Source: Pseudo-nitzschia pungens | Taxonomy: Eukaryota > Bacillariophyta > Bacillariophyceae > Bacillariales > Bacillariaceae | Length of the DNA stretch: 64,000 nucleotides | Direction of reading: 5' to 3' | NCBI GenBank assembly: GCA_037355855.1 | Contig: CM074760.1 | Coordinates: 4,332,501-4,396,500 of the forward strand | Shown here: positions 1 to 11,039 of the stretch, piece after piece | Numbering within the stretch: position 1 is the first letter of the stretch | Layout: each line of letters begins with the position of its first letter | Made by a program: the position numbers and the translations under genes | Notes under the pieces: model-generated | The model's database searches: none | What the model saw: only the letters and a program-made list of their open reading frames with translations | What the model was told of the DNA's origin: nothing

Positions 1-974
1 CAATTGGCTTGAAAACAGGGTCCTTGAGCGAGACACTTAGGGACCAGGGAAGCTGCTTGCTTGAAAACAGGGGCTTGAAAACAGTGTCGAACTTGAAGTT
101 CAAGTTGGGGTTGCTTAATAGCGAAAACACTTAGGGATCAGGGAACTCGCGAACACTTAGGGACCAGGGGAATTGTAGTCTTGAAAACAAGGGGCGGTAG
201 TAGCTGTAGTCTTGGAAACAAGGGTGCAATAAGTAGAAGGTACTTAGGGATCAGTTGGTCTTGGCTTGAAAACAGGTGTAGTAGGGGGGGCCTTAAGCAA
301 AAACACTTAAGGACTAGGGGGCTTGGCTAGGAAACAGGGTAGCTCTTAAGTGATTGACACTTATAAGAGCAGGGGGCAATTGGCTTGAAAATAAAGGGGA
401 ACTGGAAGATATGCTCACGCGAACTTGCAGATACTTAGGGATCAGCGAGTAGGAACCTTCTAGAAGGGGGTTGTATATGTGTTCGATCTTGAAGAATGTA
501 GAATGTTAAGTAGGTTCGACCTTGAAGAATGTAGAACGTTAAGTGGGTATCACTTAAGGGGCTTGGAAGACTGTATAGCGTTAAATAAAAAGATGGCTTG
601 AAAACAGATCGAAAAACAAACCGAGCTCGGAGACAAAGCGGAACTGAAGCAGAGCTGCTGTAGAATTAGTACTGCAATCGCTGTAGAAAATTATGTGTCC
701 TTGTTTTCGGTGTTTGGTCGTGTTGCTTGTTGCGTTTCGTGCCGACGACGACGACAGGAAACAAGCAACCACAGCAACCAAAGGAAGCAAGGAGCAGCCA
801 AACAAACAGCAGAATCAGATAGAGGAGGTCTCTGTGAATAAGTGTAGTGCTTGGTTTTGTTGTAGGAGCTTTAGAAGTGAGTGAGATATCAAAGGGGAAA
901 GGTGTGTAGAAATCTACATGTTTTAAGTACTGGAACATCGGAACGTCGGACAAAATCGCGCGTCGCAAAATTGT
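1..974 (-). mobile_element. LINE copy E: 5' end (5' module plus hairpin array), runs off the window
   Basis: On the minus strand this begins with ACAATTTTGCG at 974, the same 5' start seen in LINE copy D at 45019, and continues with the GATGTTCCAGTACT and GTAGATTTCTACAC motifs of that copy. From about 620 down to 1 it is the array of short TTAAG/CTTAA hairpins separated by CTGTTTTCAAG-type linkers. It interrupts ORF2 of copy A at the codons after a conserved LPQA. The coding part would lie left of base 1. The 5' start agrees exactly with other copies, so this copy is probably not 5'-truncated. Confidence 0.75.
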
Positions 975-3900
975 AGCCTGTGGTAGGGAATATTTGTGGA
1001 GAAGTACCCTTGGAGACGCACAGAGTGAATCAAAGGCATCTGCAGGGGAGTCTGGAAGAGAATCAAATGGATTGTACTCCAGAGGATCCATGTCAGGAGG
1101 TTCGGAAACAAAGGCTGAGGACCCAACCACGCGTACAACTTGGCCGCAAATAACAGGGCAGACAAGCACATCAGCACAGGCTGGTTTGGCAGAAATGAGT
1201 TCAGAAGTGACCCTGTATCTGCCCCTGCCTTGGGAGGTGCTCACAGTCCAGCCAGTAGAAGTTTTGAAGAATATTCTGTTGGTGGATAAAGACATAAACC
1301 AAGGCCAAAGAGAAGCTGTCTGGGGAGAGAGCCAATGCCCAAGGTGAAAAGAAGGAGCCAGTGCCCTGGCTGCAGGGGGTGGACAGGGGGGAAGAAAACA
1401 GGTCTGAAGAGCCTTGATCCATAAGCGCTGTGCTGCTGGAGGCCAAGATGGAGGACATCTCGGCCAGTCAAGATGATCCCTCAAGTGATTGGAGGATGTC
1501 AGCCGGAAAGCCATGGGAGAGAGTCTTTTCCCATCTGGAGTACAAATGTCAGCAAGGGAAATGGCCTTGAGTGACATGCGAATGTGGTTCAAGAGGGACA
1601 AGTCAGCACCTCTGAAGCCAGCGTTGACAAAGGCTTGCATAAGATAACAGTCATTGGAACGTAGCAGAGGAAGATCTGGGAAGTCTTCAAACAAGCTCAC
1701 AGGGTGAACAGAGAAAAACTTCCACACATGTTTGTACCAGCAAGGAGTGACGTATGAAGCAAAAGGATGATATGGTGTGACACCAAGATGGAGAGGAAAC
1801 CCAAGTTCAAGCCGGAGAGCCTCAGCAGTTAGCTTGAGAATCCGACCAGTTTGGGAGGACCTGACAGATTCCTGAAAGAGAGTGGCAATATGACTAAACT
1901 CTTGGAGGAGGTATGGATGAATGAAACCAAAGCCTTGATAGAGGGAAGGACCATAGAATACATGTCTGGGAAATGTCCGTGACATCCCTGCTTTATTCAG
2001 CACAGGAACAAGAGCTGGGTGAATGATCTTTGTCCAGGTGGCCTCATCAAGTTGCGTGACAGGCATGGGGTATTCAACAGACTTCATGAAAGAATACTTG
2101 AAGGTGTAGAGGGATGCGCGCTTCTCACACTTGGAAGCCTTGAGTTGAGACCCAAAAGACTGAGACTGGGACTTCATGTGAGCAATCTGTGCTTCCTCAT
2201 TGCCATCCATGGAGATAAAAACCCCAAGGGTCTTGTCAGCATGGTCAACTTCAAACCGATCCAGGGTAGCGCGATTGCCAGTTTTGTCAGCAACAGAGAA
2301 GTCACCGGGCATGTCAGCAATTGAGCGATAGTCCCAACCGGATCCATTCCATTTGAAATCAATCAAATAACAGAAGGATTTGGCAGGTTCAATAGCACCA
2401 CCAGTGGCAATAATCCCTCCAGCCCATCGGTCAAGAGCTTCCTGAAAATCAACAGCCAATTCCTCACCAGATGTTGAGGAATCAGAGCCAGCACAAAACA
2501 AATCTGTGTCATCCACAAAGGCAAAACCCACAAGAGAAACCAGTTGCAGTGACAAGGAAGTGATAAGATGGACACCATGCCCAGCCTGTTGCATCATTCG
2601 GAAGACAATTGTTGACACCAAAGCCCAAAGAGTGGGACCAATACCGTTGCCTTGGCCACAACCACTGAGAGGAACAGGTTCATCACCATACACAGGGCCG
2701 GACCGACCAAAACCAGTCTTGATGTGGTGCTTGGCATGTTGCAGAGTAGACAGGAGAACCTCACACACATGGGCAGGAACCCCAAAGCTCTGAAGAGTGA
2801 GACCTGCAATGGGATGAGAGATTCTATCATAACAGCCCTTGGCATCATTCATAGCAACAGCACCGGATCTGCGCTTCTGCCTCAACACATCACATATGAG
2901 CTTCTTGTTCAGGCAGGTGTTGATGGCCTTGTGGTGTTTCCTGCTTCCATGTTGATCAACAGCCACTGCATTGGCACGTTCAGCATAGGCAAGAATGCGT
3001 CTGCCAATCATCTTGTTGTTGATTTGGAACTCAGGAGACATCAGCTGAATAAGCCTCATCTTATCCACTCTATATTCACCAGGTTTCTTGAAGATCTCAA
3101 CATCAGTGATGACCTGCGAAGCAGAAGGAGAGAAGCCAACAATCAATGGGACGGATCTCAGGAGAGTGTCAAACTTGTTCAGCTGGGGATCAAGGGCAAA
3201 AGCCTTGTGGTGGGCAAAACTCAAACAAGAAGGTTCACTTGCTGTGCGTTCCCTCTGGCGTTTCCAGGCAGCAGCATTGTCAGCTGGACACACTGAATAG
3301 TCAAAGGGGGGCAAACTCAGTATAGAGTCAGGGACTTTGAGACAGGAAAGAAATTCAGAAAGGTATTTGTCAGTGGCAGGAGGAGGATTATATGTGCCAT
3401 CAAGAACATGAGTAGCAGCATGGGCAGTGCCTAAGTATCCGAAATCTTGAATGAAGGAGGGATGCATGGAAGGAGTGCCAAGACACTGCTGTTGACACCG
3501 GACATTGGATTCAGCCATAGCTGGTACCATAGTAGACTGAGACTCCAAGACCTGTTCAACACCATCATGGCCAACTGCAATAGCTCGCAAGACTGCTGAC
3601 TTGTTGACACGTCCCCGAATAGACCGAGCAGCAAGGCCAAGCTCTCTTTGAAGCCGTTCCCTGCGCATCCTGGCACGAATCTGGGAAGCATTCTGGTTGT
3701 GAGGCTTGCCTTCAGCAAGAAGTGCATCCACCAGGCCTTGATTGAAGGAGTCTCTCCATGAGGGGGCCAATTTCTTCACTGCCCGGTATTGCTTGTAAGC
3801 TTGTTTCAGATGGAGGATAGCACTGGAAAGATCACTGTGTTCCCCTTTGTAAAGAGAAAGCTTGCATGCCAGCCTTTTCAAAACAGTATGACTGGTAGAC

Positions 3901-5282
3901 ACACCCTGTCTCAGCTTAACAACACGCCTCCAATAGTCAATTGTATCACGATAGACTTGCAGCTTTGGGGACCATGGAACCAGACCAGCTCTAGTGTGGC
4001 AGAGGTTTTGTTCAACAGAGAGCCTGAGAGAAGTGGAGGTTTCATGGAGGACTTCATATGTGGTGATGAGATCAGCGCGCACAGAAATATCCCCAGACTG
4101 AAACTGAGCCAGTAGGTGCTCCAGCTTAGCTTTGAGAGAAAACACGCCAGCCTTGAGAAAGCTGTGCCTGACACGCTTGAAATACCGTTGGCGCAGATGA
4201 GGGTGGGAGGACTGGAGTTTGGAATGAGAGAGGCTCACGGGAGGTGGCAGATGTTTGCCCATGAGGCTGCAATTACAGACTTCAATCCAAAGCAGTCTAT
4301 GGTCAGATTCCATACCATGGGCACCACCAAAGGGGCAATACCCAGCCCTGAGAACATCAACATTCTCAGAGACCCAAATGGCATCAATTGGTGTTCTGGT
4401 AGTGTTTCTGTTGTGAGTGGCAGGAGGAGAAGACTTACTATGAAGGGTAAGAATGGCCTCTCTGAAACCAAGAGCCTGGAGCTCAAAAGACAAGCCATCA
4501 GTCCTAACATCAGCATTCTGATCAATCCCAACAATGACCTGGTCACCTGCACCCAGACAGACCTGAAGGGCAGCAGTCAAATCCCTGTGAAAAAGAATGC
4601 ATGGATTGGGACTGAAAAGATTTTCAGCTGCTTGAAAGTATCGGTACTGTTGATTCCAGACTGAGCCAAGATCCCTGTCATTTTCAACAGGGCAGTAAGC
4701 AGAAAACATAGTGACAGTGTAGCCATCCCTGCCCTGAAACTTGACAAAGGACCATCTTCCAAGACCAGAAGAATCAGCCCCATGAGCAACCTTGTGGGAA
4801 CTGAACAATTGGTCAATGGTAAAACCGGTGCCTCCAGGCTGAAGCCATGTGCATTCAGAAGCCTCATGCTTGTTGTTGGCAAGATAGGAAAAACTTGAAG
4901 GGCAGACATTCTTCATGCGCCGATTGAAAAGATCACAGGGTAGGAGTTTGGATTCATTCAAACAATGCTCAGCAAAAAGTGCCACACTGGCGTTACTCTT
5001 AACAAATTGACGGGAGTTGTGCTTAGACCTGGACATAAAAGCAGCTCGACGCTGAGGTCCAATGTTTTGGAAGGTGATGATGGTGGAATTGGATGATGGA
5101 GCTTGAGGAAAAGGATGGCCAAAACTATCAGAATCCTTAGCAGCAAGAGAGTCTCCATGAAGAGTTAATTGGACAAATTGAGAAGCAGGGAAGGAGACGG
5201 AGAAGGGAGAAACAGTAGAAGCATGAATGGGATTTGGAGTGGAAGGCATCCCATCAAACCTCATATCAGAAAACCTAACCAT
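666..5282 (-). CDS. LINE ORF2, endonuclease-reverse transcriptase, truncated before RNase H (copy A)
   Basis: Reading frame of 1,538 aa. The start at 5282 lies in ATGGTTAG, whose TAG ends ORF1; the frame also stays open further upstream but without LINE homologues there. An APE-type endonuclease occupies roughly residues 70-340, with GIDQNAD near 250, TPIDAIWVS near 300 and ESDHRLLW near 326. The reverse transcriptase has LSGCGQGNG and the catalytic FVDD at 922-925. From 974 down to 666 the frame runs through copy E, so the last roughly 100 residues are foreign and RNase H and the CCHC finger are missing. This is the longest uninterrupted ORF2 of the three here. The family normally nicks target DNA and primes cDNA from it (TPRT). 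Probably no longer fully functional. Confidence 0.85.
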   Translation of the reverse strand: MVRFSDMRFDGMPSTPNPIHASTVSPFSVSFPASQFVQLTLHGDSLAAKDSDSFGHPFPQAPSSNSTIITFQNIGPQRRAAFMSRSKHNSRQFVKSNASVALFAEHCLNESKLLPCDLFNRRMKNVCPSSFSYLANNKHEASECTWLQPGGTGFTIDQLFSSHKVAHGADSSGLGRWSFVKFQGRDGYTVTMFSAYCPVENDRDLGSVWNQQYRYFQAAENLFSPNPCILFHRDLTAALQVCLGAGDQVIVGIDQNADVRTDGLSFELQALGFREAILTLHSKSSPPATHNRNTTRTPIDAIWVSENVDVLRAGYCPFGGAHGMESDHRLLWIEVCNCSLMGKHLPPPVSLSHSKLQSSHPHLRQRYFKRVRHSFLKAGVFSLKAKLEHLLAQFQSGDISVRADLITTYEVLHETSTSLRLSVEQNLCHTRAGLVPWSPKLQVYRDTIDYWRRVVKLRQGVSTSHTVLKRLACKLSLYKGEHSDLSSAILHLKQAYKQYRAVKKLAPSWRDSFNQGLVDALLAEGKPHNQNASQIRARMRRERLQRELGLAARSIRGRVNKSAVLRAIAVGHDGVEQVLESQSTMVPAMAESNVRCQQQCLGTPSMHPSFIQDFGYLGTAHAATHVLDGTYNPPPATDKYLSEFLSCLKVPDSILSLPPFDYSVCPADNAAAWKRQRERTASEPSCLSFAHHKAFALDPQLNKFDTLLRSVPLIVGFSPSASQVITDVEIFKKPGEYRVDKMRLIQLMSPEFQINNKMIGRRILAYAERANAVAVDQHGSRKHHKAINTCLNKKLICDVLRQKRRSGAVAMNDAKGCYDRISHPIAGLTLQSFGVPAHVCEVLLSTLQHAKHHIKTGFGRSGPVYGDEPVPLSGCGQGNGIGPTLWALVSTIVFRMMQQAGHGVHLITSLSLQLVSLVGFAFVDDTDLFCAGSDSSTSGEELAVDFQEALDRWAGGIIATGGAIEPAKSFCYLIDFKWNGSGWDYRSIADMPGDFSVADKTGNRATLDRFEVDHADKTLGVFISMDGNEEAQIAHMKSQSQSFGSQLKASKCEKRASLYTFKYSFMKSVEYPMPVTQLDEATWTKIIHPALVPVLNKAGMSRTFPRHVFYGPSLYQGFGFIHPYLLQEFSHIATLFQESVRSSQTGRILKLTAEALRLELGFPLHLGVTPYHPFASYVTPCWYKHVWKFFSVHPVSLFEDFPDLPLLRSNDCYLMQAFVNAGFRGADLSLLNHIRMSLKAISLADICTPDGKRLSPMAFRLTSSNHLRDHLDWPRCPPSWPPAAQRLWIKALQTCFLPPCPPPAARALAPSFHLGHWLSPQTASLWPWFMSLSTNRIFFKTSTGWTVSTSQGRGRYRVTSELISAKPACADVLVCPVICGQVVRVVGSSAFVSEPPDMDPLEYNPFDSLPDSPADAFDSLCASPRVLLHKYSLPQATILRRAILSDVPMFQYLKHVDFYTPFPFDISLTSKAPTTKPSTTLIHRDLLYLILLFVWLLLASFGCCGCLFPVVVVGTKRNKQHDQTPKTRTHNFLQRLQY

Positions 5283-8200
5283 GATCAGAAGGAAACCGAG
5301 TCTGTCGCACGGAAGAAAGAGTTGCCGGAGCTGATTTGGTGGAGACATTGGCATGGCTCAGATCACTGACACTAGCATCATGGCTGGAGGAGAATGCAAT
5401 AGCAGCAACTCCAACCCTCAAAGCAGAGGCCGCATCTTCCCCACCACCAGTCAAACCAGAAGGCAGGACAGCAGGAACTGCAGTTGAGACATCAGGAGAG
5501 GCCACAGGGGAGGCACCAGCCATGGCAGTAGTGGGAGGATCAGGAACTGCAGGTGGGACATCAGGAGAGCCAACAGGGGAGGCACCAGCCATGGCAGTAT
5601 TGGGAGGATCACCCCCAGGAGAAGCAGCACCTGCAGGTGGTGAAGCCTGGACAGCAGTGAGGTTGGAAGTGCCAGTAGCTAAGGTATCCATGGATTGGGA
5701 ATCATCAAATCCACCACCACCACTGTCAGCACGGGCTTGGAGGTTAAAGTGCAAATCCAGATCAAAAGTGACAAGTCATCATCAACAAGCTCCCAATCTC
5801 TGGCATCACCATCACCAAAAAAGGGAAGAGAGTCATCCTGCATTGGATCTGCAGCAGGTTCAGTTTCCACAACACAATTGGCAGCAGCATCCCAATGGTA
5901 AGCCTCCATTTCAGTCAAGCACTCAGAAGAGAACCATTGTCTGACACAAGAACCATACTGAGCCTCCAGAAAAATAGGCAGGAAAGACAACATGGCCATG
6001 GCTTCAGCCTTGGTAGTGATGTTGTACAAAGCAAGGATCTCGCCCCGGTATGGGCTGGTATCAACAGAAAGAAAGAGAGGCCATGACCAATTGTCACGAG
6101 TTCTGATGCCCATAAGCACACTGCGCAGTGTCTTCAAACCCAGCCCTTGGCCCAAATCAACAGGAAGATCAAGATCAACTACCCCCAAAACAGGAGCAGT
6201 TTCATGGATCTCAATAAATTTGGCTTGGCGGTGCTTAGCTTGGCGAACAGTCTTGAGCTTGGAAGGGGGAAGGGGTCTGTCAGAAGGATTGGTAGCTGTC
6301 TCAATGAACTTGTAGAATTTACCATCAGGGAGAGAGGCAATGTCGGAAGGTTTGCACCGATTGAACTGGGCTTTGAGGAGCTTAACAGTTTGGGCGCGCT
6401 TGGTAGCATCACATAAAACATGAGCAGCCAGAACCGGATTGGGGTCAGGAGTTCTGGAGTTGTCAAGGCTGATATTCTTCCTGATAACAGCAATAGGACA
6501 TGCCTGAAACCTGGGATGAGTCTGAAGCAATTCGTTGTAGTGGTCAAGATCAAAACTCTGCATGTAAGATCCAAGGAGAAAGCCACAGGTGACAATAACT
6601 GGGGCCTGTATGTGGTCAAACTTCAGGTCCATGTCACAATCTCTGAGCCTCTGGAGCAAGGGTACAGACAATAGAGTCTCCAGGGAAACACTGTGTCCCA
6701 CAAAGAACCTTAAGTGAGGAGCAGTCCTGCTTCGAAGCCAGAGCTGAGCAACATACAATTCCAATGTTTTCCTGTCAGGAAGGGTAGTCCAAAGCTTGGT
6801 AACAGGCTTGGCCTTGGGGTTGAGCCGGGCTCTTGAGGGAAAGACATACAACACCAGGCGCTTGTCAACAGTCCAAAGGAGATCCAAAGCTTCCTTAAGA
6901 GACTTGAGCAGTTCATCATACAGTTCCCCAGGGCGTTGTGACATCAACCGGGGAAGGGACAGAGTGACAAAAGAACTATGGGAACACTTGGTGCCAGCAG
7001 TTACATCCACTGGAGCCCGGGAATCACTGGAGCAAACCCCTCGGCGTTGGAGGAAATGCCCAGCAGAAGAGGACAAGACAGTAGCACCACCACCACCAGA
7101 AAGAAAGGACACTGATTTGGAAGTGGAAGATTTGGAAGTGGAAGCATCATCAGCCACAGGTGGCGCAGGTGTAGGAGGTCTCTTCTTGAAATGCCAGTGA
7201 GAACCAAGCACCTGATTGGCTGCCAACCATACTTTGCCTTCAGTACTAGGCAAAAGGTTGCCTTCACAGTACATGGTGTCAAAACACTCAGGTGACATCT
7301 TGACCAAACCAATAAGACATTTCTTCAGAGCCTGACCCGAGGGTTGCTTGGTCCATGCTGGGGCAGAGCCTTGAAAGCAAGCAGAGGCAAGAGAGGCCAA
7401 GGAATCTACAGAGGCAGTGCGCCAATCAGGAGTGTCCGGAAAAGCCTGAGAGTAAACAGGAGGGATGGCAGTCTGGCAAATATCATGGATGGATTTTTTG
7501 TCTTTACCCTCCTTCTTGCTGAAAAAGTGTGTAGGGCTTGGGCAACCAGCCCATAAGCGGGAACCTGTTGGAGATTTGCAAAAGGCCTGAATTGCAGGAG
7601 GTGTGGGAGACCTGCCAGAGCAGGGACCCTTACCATAAAAACACCAGAAGAAGGAAGCAGAATGAGCCCTGTTTGCAGCAGCCAGAGCCTCCTTGCGTTG
7701 GGAGTGGCGTGCTTTCTGCTGAGAGGAAACAGACTTCTGGGCAGAGGAAAAGGCAAGAGTAGATTGCTTGAGGATAGATGAAGCAGGGACCTTGCCTGAG
7801 GAAACAGAACCCAGTGGTGTGTGGCCGGACGGCTGGTGGCCTGTCAGCTGGGAGCCTGACTGCAGGGATCCTGGCTGCTGGGAGCCTGACTGCTGGGATC
7901 CTGGCTGCTGGGAGCCTGGCTGCTGGGAGCCTGACTGCTGGGATCCTGACTGCTGGGAGCCTGACTGCTGAGATCCTGACTGCTGGGAGCCTGACTGCTG
8001 GGAGCCTGACTGCTGGGAGCCTGACTGCTGAGATCCTGGCTGCTGGGAGCCTGGCTGCTGGGATCCTGACGGCTGGGAGCCTGTCTGCTGGGGGTCTGAC
8101 GGCAGAGTACCTGACTGCGGAGAGCCTGACTGCTGGGAGCCTAACTGAGAAGCTGCTGGCAGAGAAGAAAGCTGCAAGGAATCCCCTGGATCAGATTCAG

Positions 8201-8525
8201 TGCCCAGCATAACAGTATCAGAAAGCACACTTGCAGATGAGGACACAGAAGAAGAGGAAGACATATCATCAACAGAAGACCCATGCATAGAGGATGAAGA
8301 GGCTGAGGAGTCTGATGAAGAGGATGATCTGGGAGCAAGAGGAGGAGAAGGAGTGGCGCGAGCAGAGTTGGCACTAGAATGTCTTGGAGGGGTCTGTTGC
8401 ACAAAGGGACGCTTGCTAGACCGAGACCCAGAGGCAGACCTAGCAGAAGAAGATGGCGTGGAAGACCTTTTCTTCCGGGAAGCAGCTTCGGTGGTGGGCC
8501 ACCCCTTATTAGGAGGGAGAGGCAT
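5275..8525 (-). pseudogene. LINE ORF1, frameshifted (copy A)
   Basis: Starts MPLPPNKG at 8525. The order is a Ser-rich basic N-terminus, a [10 protein letters not shown] tandem repeat (about residues 130-225) and a long conserved part with [13 protein letters not shown] and HFFSKKEGKDKKS. Compared with copy C, a 22-bp segment between two TCA triplets is missing near 5768, which shifts the frame; the remaining C-terminus (5275-5754) is still readable and ends FPSDHG just inside ORF2. I recognise no known fold; by position it is the RNA-binding or chaperone ORF1 of a LINE, which is inference. A second 948-aa open segment covers 5679-8525. Confidence 0.8.
7850..8150 (-). repeat. 15-bp coding minisatellite in ORF1 (copy A)
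   Basis: Tandem 15-bp units (coding strand GGCTCCCAGCAGTCA and variants) encode [10 protein letters not shown] pentapeptides. The same place is longer in copy D (37560-37950), shorter in copy B (15330-15500) and degenerate in copy C, so repeat number varies between copies while the frame is kept. Confidence 0.9.
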
Positions 8526-8655
8526 TCTGCTGGAAGGGGAGCAGTTGAGTACAGAGACACCAGCTGAGGGCAGAAGGAAGAACAGGAACGCTGCTTGGAT
8601 GCAGAAAAACCAGGGGAGGACACAAGCCTGGGCAAGAGAAGCACCGGTTGAGGGT

Positions 8656-10490
8656 AAAACTTAAGTGATATCCACTTAACGTTCTACATTCTTCAAGGTC
8701 GAACCCACTTAACGTTCTACATTCTTCAAGATCGAACACATATACACCCCCCTTCTAGAAGGTTCCTACGCACTGATCCTTAAGTATTTGCAAGTTCGCG
8801 CGTGCATATCTTCCAGTTTCCTCCCTCTTTTCAAGACAATAGCCCCCCTGCTCTTTTAAGTGCCTATCACTTAAGAGCTACCCTGTTTCCGCTTTCATTT
8901 TGTCCCCCAATACCTCCACCAAGACTGCCTCATTGTTCCTCACTGGCTGTAATTTTGTCAGTGGATCCCCTGAGGATCAATCTTCCTACAGGAGTGAACT
9001 GGCAGGAATCATTGGGGTTCTCACCTGCTGCACTGCTCTGGTGAGTCTTTTTGATATTGCTTCTGGCTCTATCAACATTGCTCTGGATGGTGACACAGCT
9101 GGAATCTTTCTTGATTGGTGGGCCCTTCGCAATCATCAGGTTGACAGCATGGCAAAGGCATTTCTCTCTGTCCATAGAGCTTCTGCCCATCACTATCCCA
9201 GACTTGTGTTTGAGCCCTGGGCTTTTTCTCTCAATTGAAGCAAGTGCTCAAGGTTTGATCAAAATGCTTTGCATGTTGCCATTTCTGGTCCTCCCCTTCT
9301 TCAATATTGGCAGACCCACCATGATATTCCCATTCCACAACCTGTTTTGGGTTCCATCCATTGGTGTGCTCATCTGTCTGCCTTCAAGCGATTACCTCCT
9401 GGCATGCAAAGGTGGTTTGTCAAGTTTGCTTCTGGATGCATTGGTGTTGGCAACCAACTACTTCACTACCAGTATCAGGATCACTCCAGGTGCCCATTGT
9501 GTGATGCAGACAATGAGAAGGTGTCTCATGTGCTCTCCTGCAAGGACACTGGGGCAGTACAGCACAGTGTGTCAGCTTTCAAGGGACCACTGCAGAAGAG
9601 GCTTGAAGTTGAACAAACTGATCCATCATTGGTTGTTGCCATTGTGGATCTTCTCACCAGAGTTCGGAAGGGCCAGAACATTTATCCATCATCCTACTCA
9701 CTTGCAATTGCGTCTGCTGTCAGGGCACAGAGGACTATTGGTTGGCACAACTGGCTTCTGGGTAGGTGGTCTCCTCGCTGGTATCAAATTCAGGCTGACT
9801 ACTACTCCCACATTGGAAGCAAGCGTTCTCCCAAACGTTGGGCTACAGCTATCATCCATCAGTTCTTTCTTACCTCCTGGGATCTTTGGACCTACAGAAA
9901 TGAACGACTCCATGGTCCTGGGGGTACCCTGGATGCTGAACAACACCAATCTCTTGATGCTTCCATCACCTCAGAATTGGCAATTGGTGCAGCTGGTGCA
10001 CTTCCCCAGTCACACTCCCTGTTACAAACCCCTTTCCACGTCCTACAAGGTTACACCCTGACTGCCAAGCGGCAGTGGCTTGCAACCATCCACCTTGCAA
10101 GGAAGCAATATGCAGCGCCTGTCCCACCAGTGCAGCCATACCAACAAGAGGCTGCTCTTCTCAGAGCCTGGCTTACTGGACCTCAGGGTTGATTACACTT
10201 TGTACCTTGGTTTTGTCTTCTGTTCCTGCTTCTTATCCTGTCCCATCCCTTTTGATAATGGATCTTATCCCAATATCTTCATTCCCTTTTCACTTTCTCT
10301 CAAGTCCCTATTTTGTGGGACTTGTTTGTCTTTTTCCCTGCTTGATGTTCCAGGTTTGTATGAAAATTTGTCGTTCTGCCACTTGGGGTCCTGACTCTAT
10401 GATGGAGGCGACGTTAAAGTCTGGTTACAGACTGAGTAATTTAGTTTCACCTTTGGTGATTAAAGTTATTTAAATACGTATATTATTATT
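8656..10490 (+). mobile_element. LINE copy F, internally deleted, with 3' end
   Basis: Plus strand. Bases 8661-8890 are LINE hairpin array (TTAAGTGATATCC, CACTTAAGAGC). At GTTTCC/GCTTTC (8890/8891) the sequence jumps straight into the RNase H part of ORF2. The 3' UTR (10193-10477) holds the GTCTG/CAGAC hairpin and ends in TATTATTATT at 10490. LINE copy B begins directly at this tail. Confidence 0.85.
8891..10192 (+). pseudogene. LINE ORF2 C-terminal part: RNase H and CCHC finger (copy F)
   Basis: Encodes the RNase H glutamate region (YRSELAGI) and the CPLCDADNEKVSHVLSC zinc motif, through to the normal ORF2 end LLRAWLTGPQG. Relative to copy B, 132 bp are missing at about 9098 between two AGCT words, an in-frame deletion that removes the stretch between the RNase H DGDTA and HQAG motifs. 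An in-frame TGA sits at 9236-9238 where other copies have a sense codon. The RNase H would be inactive. Confidence 0.85.
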
Positions 10491-10870
10491 CCTAGCCAAG
10501 CCCCCCAGTCCCTAAGTGTTTTCGCTTAAGGCTCCCCCTACTACATCTGTTTTCAAGCCAAGACCAACTGATCCCTAAGTACCTCCTACTTAGTGCACTC
10601 TTGTTTCCAAGACTACAGCTACTATCGCCCCTTGTTTTCAAGACTACAATTCCCCTGGTCCCTAAGTGTTTGCGAGCTCCCTGATCCCTAAGTGTTTTCG
10701 CTATTAAGCAACCCCAACTTGAACTTCAAGTTCGACACTGTTTTCAAGATACAAGCCTCCCCCTGGTCCCTAGGTCTTTCTACTAAAGCCCTGTTTTCAA
10801 GCATGCAGCTTCCCTGGTCACTAAGTGTCTCGCTCAAGTTTCCTGTTTTCAAGCCAATTGCCTCTGGATA
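10491..10870 (+). repeat. LINE 5' hairpin array (copy B)
   Basis: Non-coding string of short inverted repeats, for example CTAAGTA/TACTTAG with a 5-nt loop at 10575-10593, alternating with CTGTTTTCAAG linkers and CCTGGTCCCTAAGTG blocks. The same array in other orders lies at 1-620, 8661-8890, 23430-24410, 40680-40796 and 43843-44700. Confidence 0.8.
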
Positions 10871-11039
10871 CTGTTTACACCCTACGTAAATTCTACAGGG
10901 CCAAAAGTAGTACTTCTATTCCATTTGCCCGCAACTGCAGACAGAACTACCAGAATTTTCCCTGTAGAATCACACCGATTTGTAGTGGTCTACTGAAGTT
11001 CCTAAATTCTGTACCTCCAGAGCACCTCTGTGGGTTTTG

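Larger units (their letters stand above)
975..8655 (-). mobile_element. LINE copy A (ORF2, ORF1 and a short piece of 5' UTR)
   Basis: Minus-strand LINE body: ORF2 (975-5282), ORF1 (5275-8525) and about 130 bp of the 5' UTR that carries CAACCGGTGCTTCTC motifs. Its 3' part is cut at 975 by copy E. Its 5' side ends near 8655, where the sequence switches to plus-strand LINE array (copy F). A covers ORF2 up to the start of RNase H and F resumes about 100 bp later in the opposite orientation, so A and F may be one insertion with an inverted 5' part. Confidence 0.85.

Noticed and set aside
2652..3296. Plus-strand 214-codon frame antisense to LINE ORF2, also seen antisense in the other copies
   Set aside because: Its presence in every copy is explained by conservation of ORF2 on the other strand. 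It lacks domain features and its ends vary between copies.
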